NCBI GenBank assembly: GCA_023433185.1
Contig: JAEZEN010000009.1
Location: 1 to 13,174, forward strand
DNA length: 13,174 nucleotides
Reading direction: 5' to 3'
DNA from: Pseudomonadota bacterium
GTDB lineage: Bacteria > Pseudomonadota > Alphaproteobacteria > Rhizobiales > Kaistiaceae
The translations under genes and the position numbers were made by a program. Positions 12,161-13,174 of the stretch are shown here, piece by piece. The notes under the pieces were generated by a model. It did no database searches, was not told where the DNA came from, and saw only the letters and a program-made list of their open reading frames with translations. Each line of letters begins with the position of its first letter. Position 1 is the stretch's first letter.

Positions 12161-13174
12161 ATGACCATCCTCAACATCTTCGCGCAGGATGCCTTCAGCG
12201 TCATGCGCCTCACCGACGCGCTCCGCGAGATCAAGTACACGCCGTCCCGTATCGGGCAGATGGGTCTCTTCCAGACCACCAGCATCGATACCCTCGATAT
12301 CGCCATCGAGAAGGACAAGGAGCAGAACCGGATGCTGGTTTCGGCCAGCCCCCGCGGCGGGCCCGGCCAGACCTTTGACAAGTCCAAGCGGGCGATGCGG
12401 CTCCTCAAGATCCCGCATTTTCAGGTCGACGATGCGATCTATGCCGACGAAGTCCAGCAGGTCCGCGCCTTCGGCCAGGAGATCGCGGTCGAGCGGCTCC
12501 AGGCCAAGATCGCCGATCGCGCGGCGGAGGCATCGCAGTTCTTCGCCCTCACCGAGGAGTACCACCGGCTCAACATCCTCAAGACCGGCCAGCTTCTCGA
12601 CGCCGACGGATCGGTCCTCTTCGACTACTTCACGGAGTTCGGCGAGAGCCAGCAGACCGAGGTCGATTTCGACCTCGACAACGCCAACCCGGGCGAAGGT
12701 GCGCTGCGGAAGAAGTGCGCGGCCGTGGTTCGCCAGATGGCCGGCATTCTCGATGGGCTGCCCTATACCGGCATCATGTCCTTCTGCGGCGATGCCTTCT
12801 TCGACGATCTCATCGCCCACCGGGAGGTGCGCGAGACATACAAGGGCTACGCCGAGGCGGCCAACCTCCGGGCGGCCTACATCAACGCCGGGACGTCCGG
12901 CATCTACGGAACCTTCGACTTCGGCGGCATCACCTGGGCCAACTACCGCGGCGGGCAGAACGTCGGGATCGACACCAACAAGTGCCACCTCTACCCGATC
13001 GGCGTGCCCGGTCTCTTCCGGACGGTCTACGGACCGGCCGACTACATCGAGACGGTGAACACGCCTGGCCAGCGTCTTTATGCCAAGCAGTGGGAGATGC
13101 AGAACGGCAAGGGCGTGAACCTCGAGTTCCAGATGAACGCGCTCCACTACTGCACCCGGCCGCGCGTCCTCATC
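12161..13174 (+). CDS. Major capsid protein, lambda gpE family, cut by the right edge
   Basis: The frame is open from ATG 12161 to the last base (338 codons) with no stop, so the gene runs off the window. The ribosome binding site GAAAGGA lies about seven bases upstream. The protein fits the major capsid E family: N-terminal MTILNIFAQDAFSVMRLTDA, then YTPSRIGQMGLFQ, a LVSASPRGGPGQTFDKSKR stretch, RLLKIPHFQVDDAIYADEVQ, and the C-terminal NALHYCTRPRVLI, which in relatives is very near the end. Lambda gpE is 341 residues, so probably only a few residues are missing. This HK97-fold protein builds the capsid shell on the scaffold and is decorated by the preceding gpD-like protein. Head-tail connector and tail genes would be expected to follow outside the window. 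Confidence 0.92.
   Translation, partial: MTILNIFAQDAFSVMRLTDALREIKYTPSRIGQMGLFQTTSIDTLDIAIEKDKEQNRMLVSASPRGGPGQTFDKSKRAMRLLKIPHFQVDDAIYADEVQQVRAFGQEIAVERLQAKIADRAAEASQFFALTEEYHRLNILKTGQLLDADGSVLFDYFTEFGESQQTEVDFDLDNANPGEGALRKKCAAVVRQMAGILDGLPYTGIMSFCGDAFFDDLIAHREVRETYKGYAEAANLRAAYINAGTSGIYGTFDFGGITWANYRGGQNVGIDTNKCHLYPIGVPGLFRTVYGPADYIETVNTPGQRLYAKQWEMQNGKGVNLEFQMNALHYCTRPRVLI

Noticed and set aside
12125..13147. Minus-strand open frame (340 codons) opposite the capsid gene
   Set aside because: The capsid protein on the plus strand is unmistakable; the antisense product is a repetitive V/L/E/G-rich shadow.
1..13174. CRISPR array, tRNA gene, integrase, transposase or insertion sequence
   Set aside because: I looked for regularly spaced repeats, tRNA-like sequence and recombinase motifs in the translated frames and found none that could be supported.
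6084..13174. Gene transfer agent instead of prophage head operon
   Set aside because: Rhodobacter-type agents use an HK97/terL-type head set; the Nu1-GpA-gpB-gpW-gpC/Nu3-gpD-gpE set here is lambda-type, so a prophage is the simpler reading.

Overview
The window looks like part of a prophage, or a prophage-derived region, in a GC-rich alphaproteobacterium, most likely Hyphomicrobiales/Rhizobiales. The evidence is the codon use, the DUF3489 and ParB-methyltransferase genes typical of prophages in that group, and a lambda-type packaging and head module. No ribosomal, tRNA, integrase or host marker gene is visible, so the taxonomic call is inference from gene families and composition.

Layout, left to right. 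Positions 1-436 hold no complete gene: a start-less membrane-protein fragment runs off the left edge (minus strand), together with a 16-bp palindrome. Positions 437-1536 (minus strand) are a visibly more AT-rich two-gene island: a HEPN/AbiU2-like protein, then a 103-residue unknown protein with its own strong ribosome binding site. After a 409-bp gap with a good promoter/operator candidate comes an orphan lambda Z-like minor tail gene (plus strand, likely TTG start), a terminator-like region, and a small secreted protein (minus strand).

Positions 3201-6084 form an accessory/regulatory block. A ParB-domain DNA methyltransferase on the plus strand meets a minus-strand run (73-residue protein, DUF3489 protein, DUF6512 membrane protein). 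The methyltransferase and DUF6512 genes overlap tail-to-tail by 165 bp, which looks like a recombination scar.

Positions 6084-13174 (plus strand) are a tightly packed lambda-like head operon: terminase small subunit (Nu1-like), terminase large subunit (GpA), portal (gpB), head completion protein (gpW), S49 prohead protease with a nested scaffold (gpC/Nu3), decoration protein (gpD) and major capsid protein (gpE, running off the right edge). Together these would cut and package DNA through the portal into a procapsid built by gpE on the nested scaffold, matured by the protease, stabilised by gpD and closed by gpW. The portal precedes gpW, unlike lambda itself. The most interesting candidate for an under-described system is the HEPN/AbiU2 gene plus its small unknown partner; the membrane-protein insertion beside the methyltransferase comes next.
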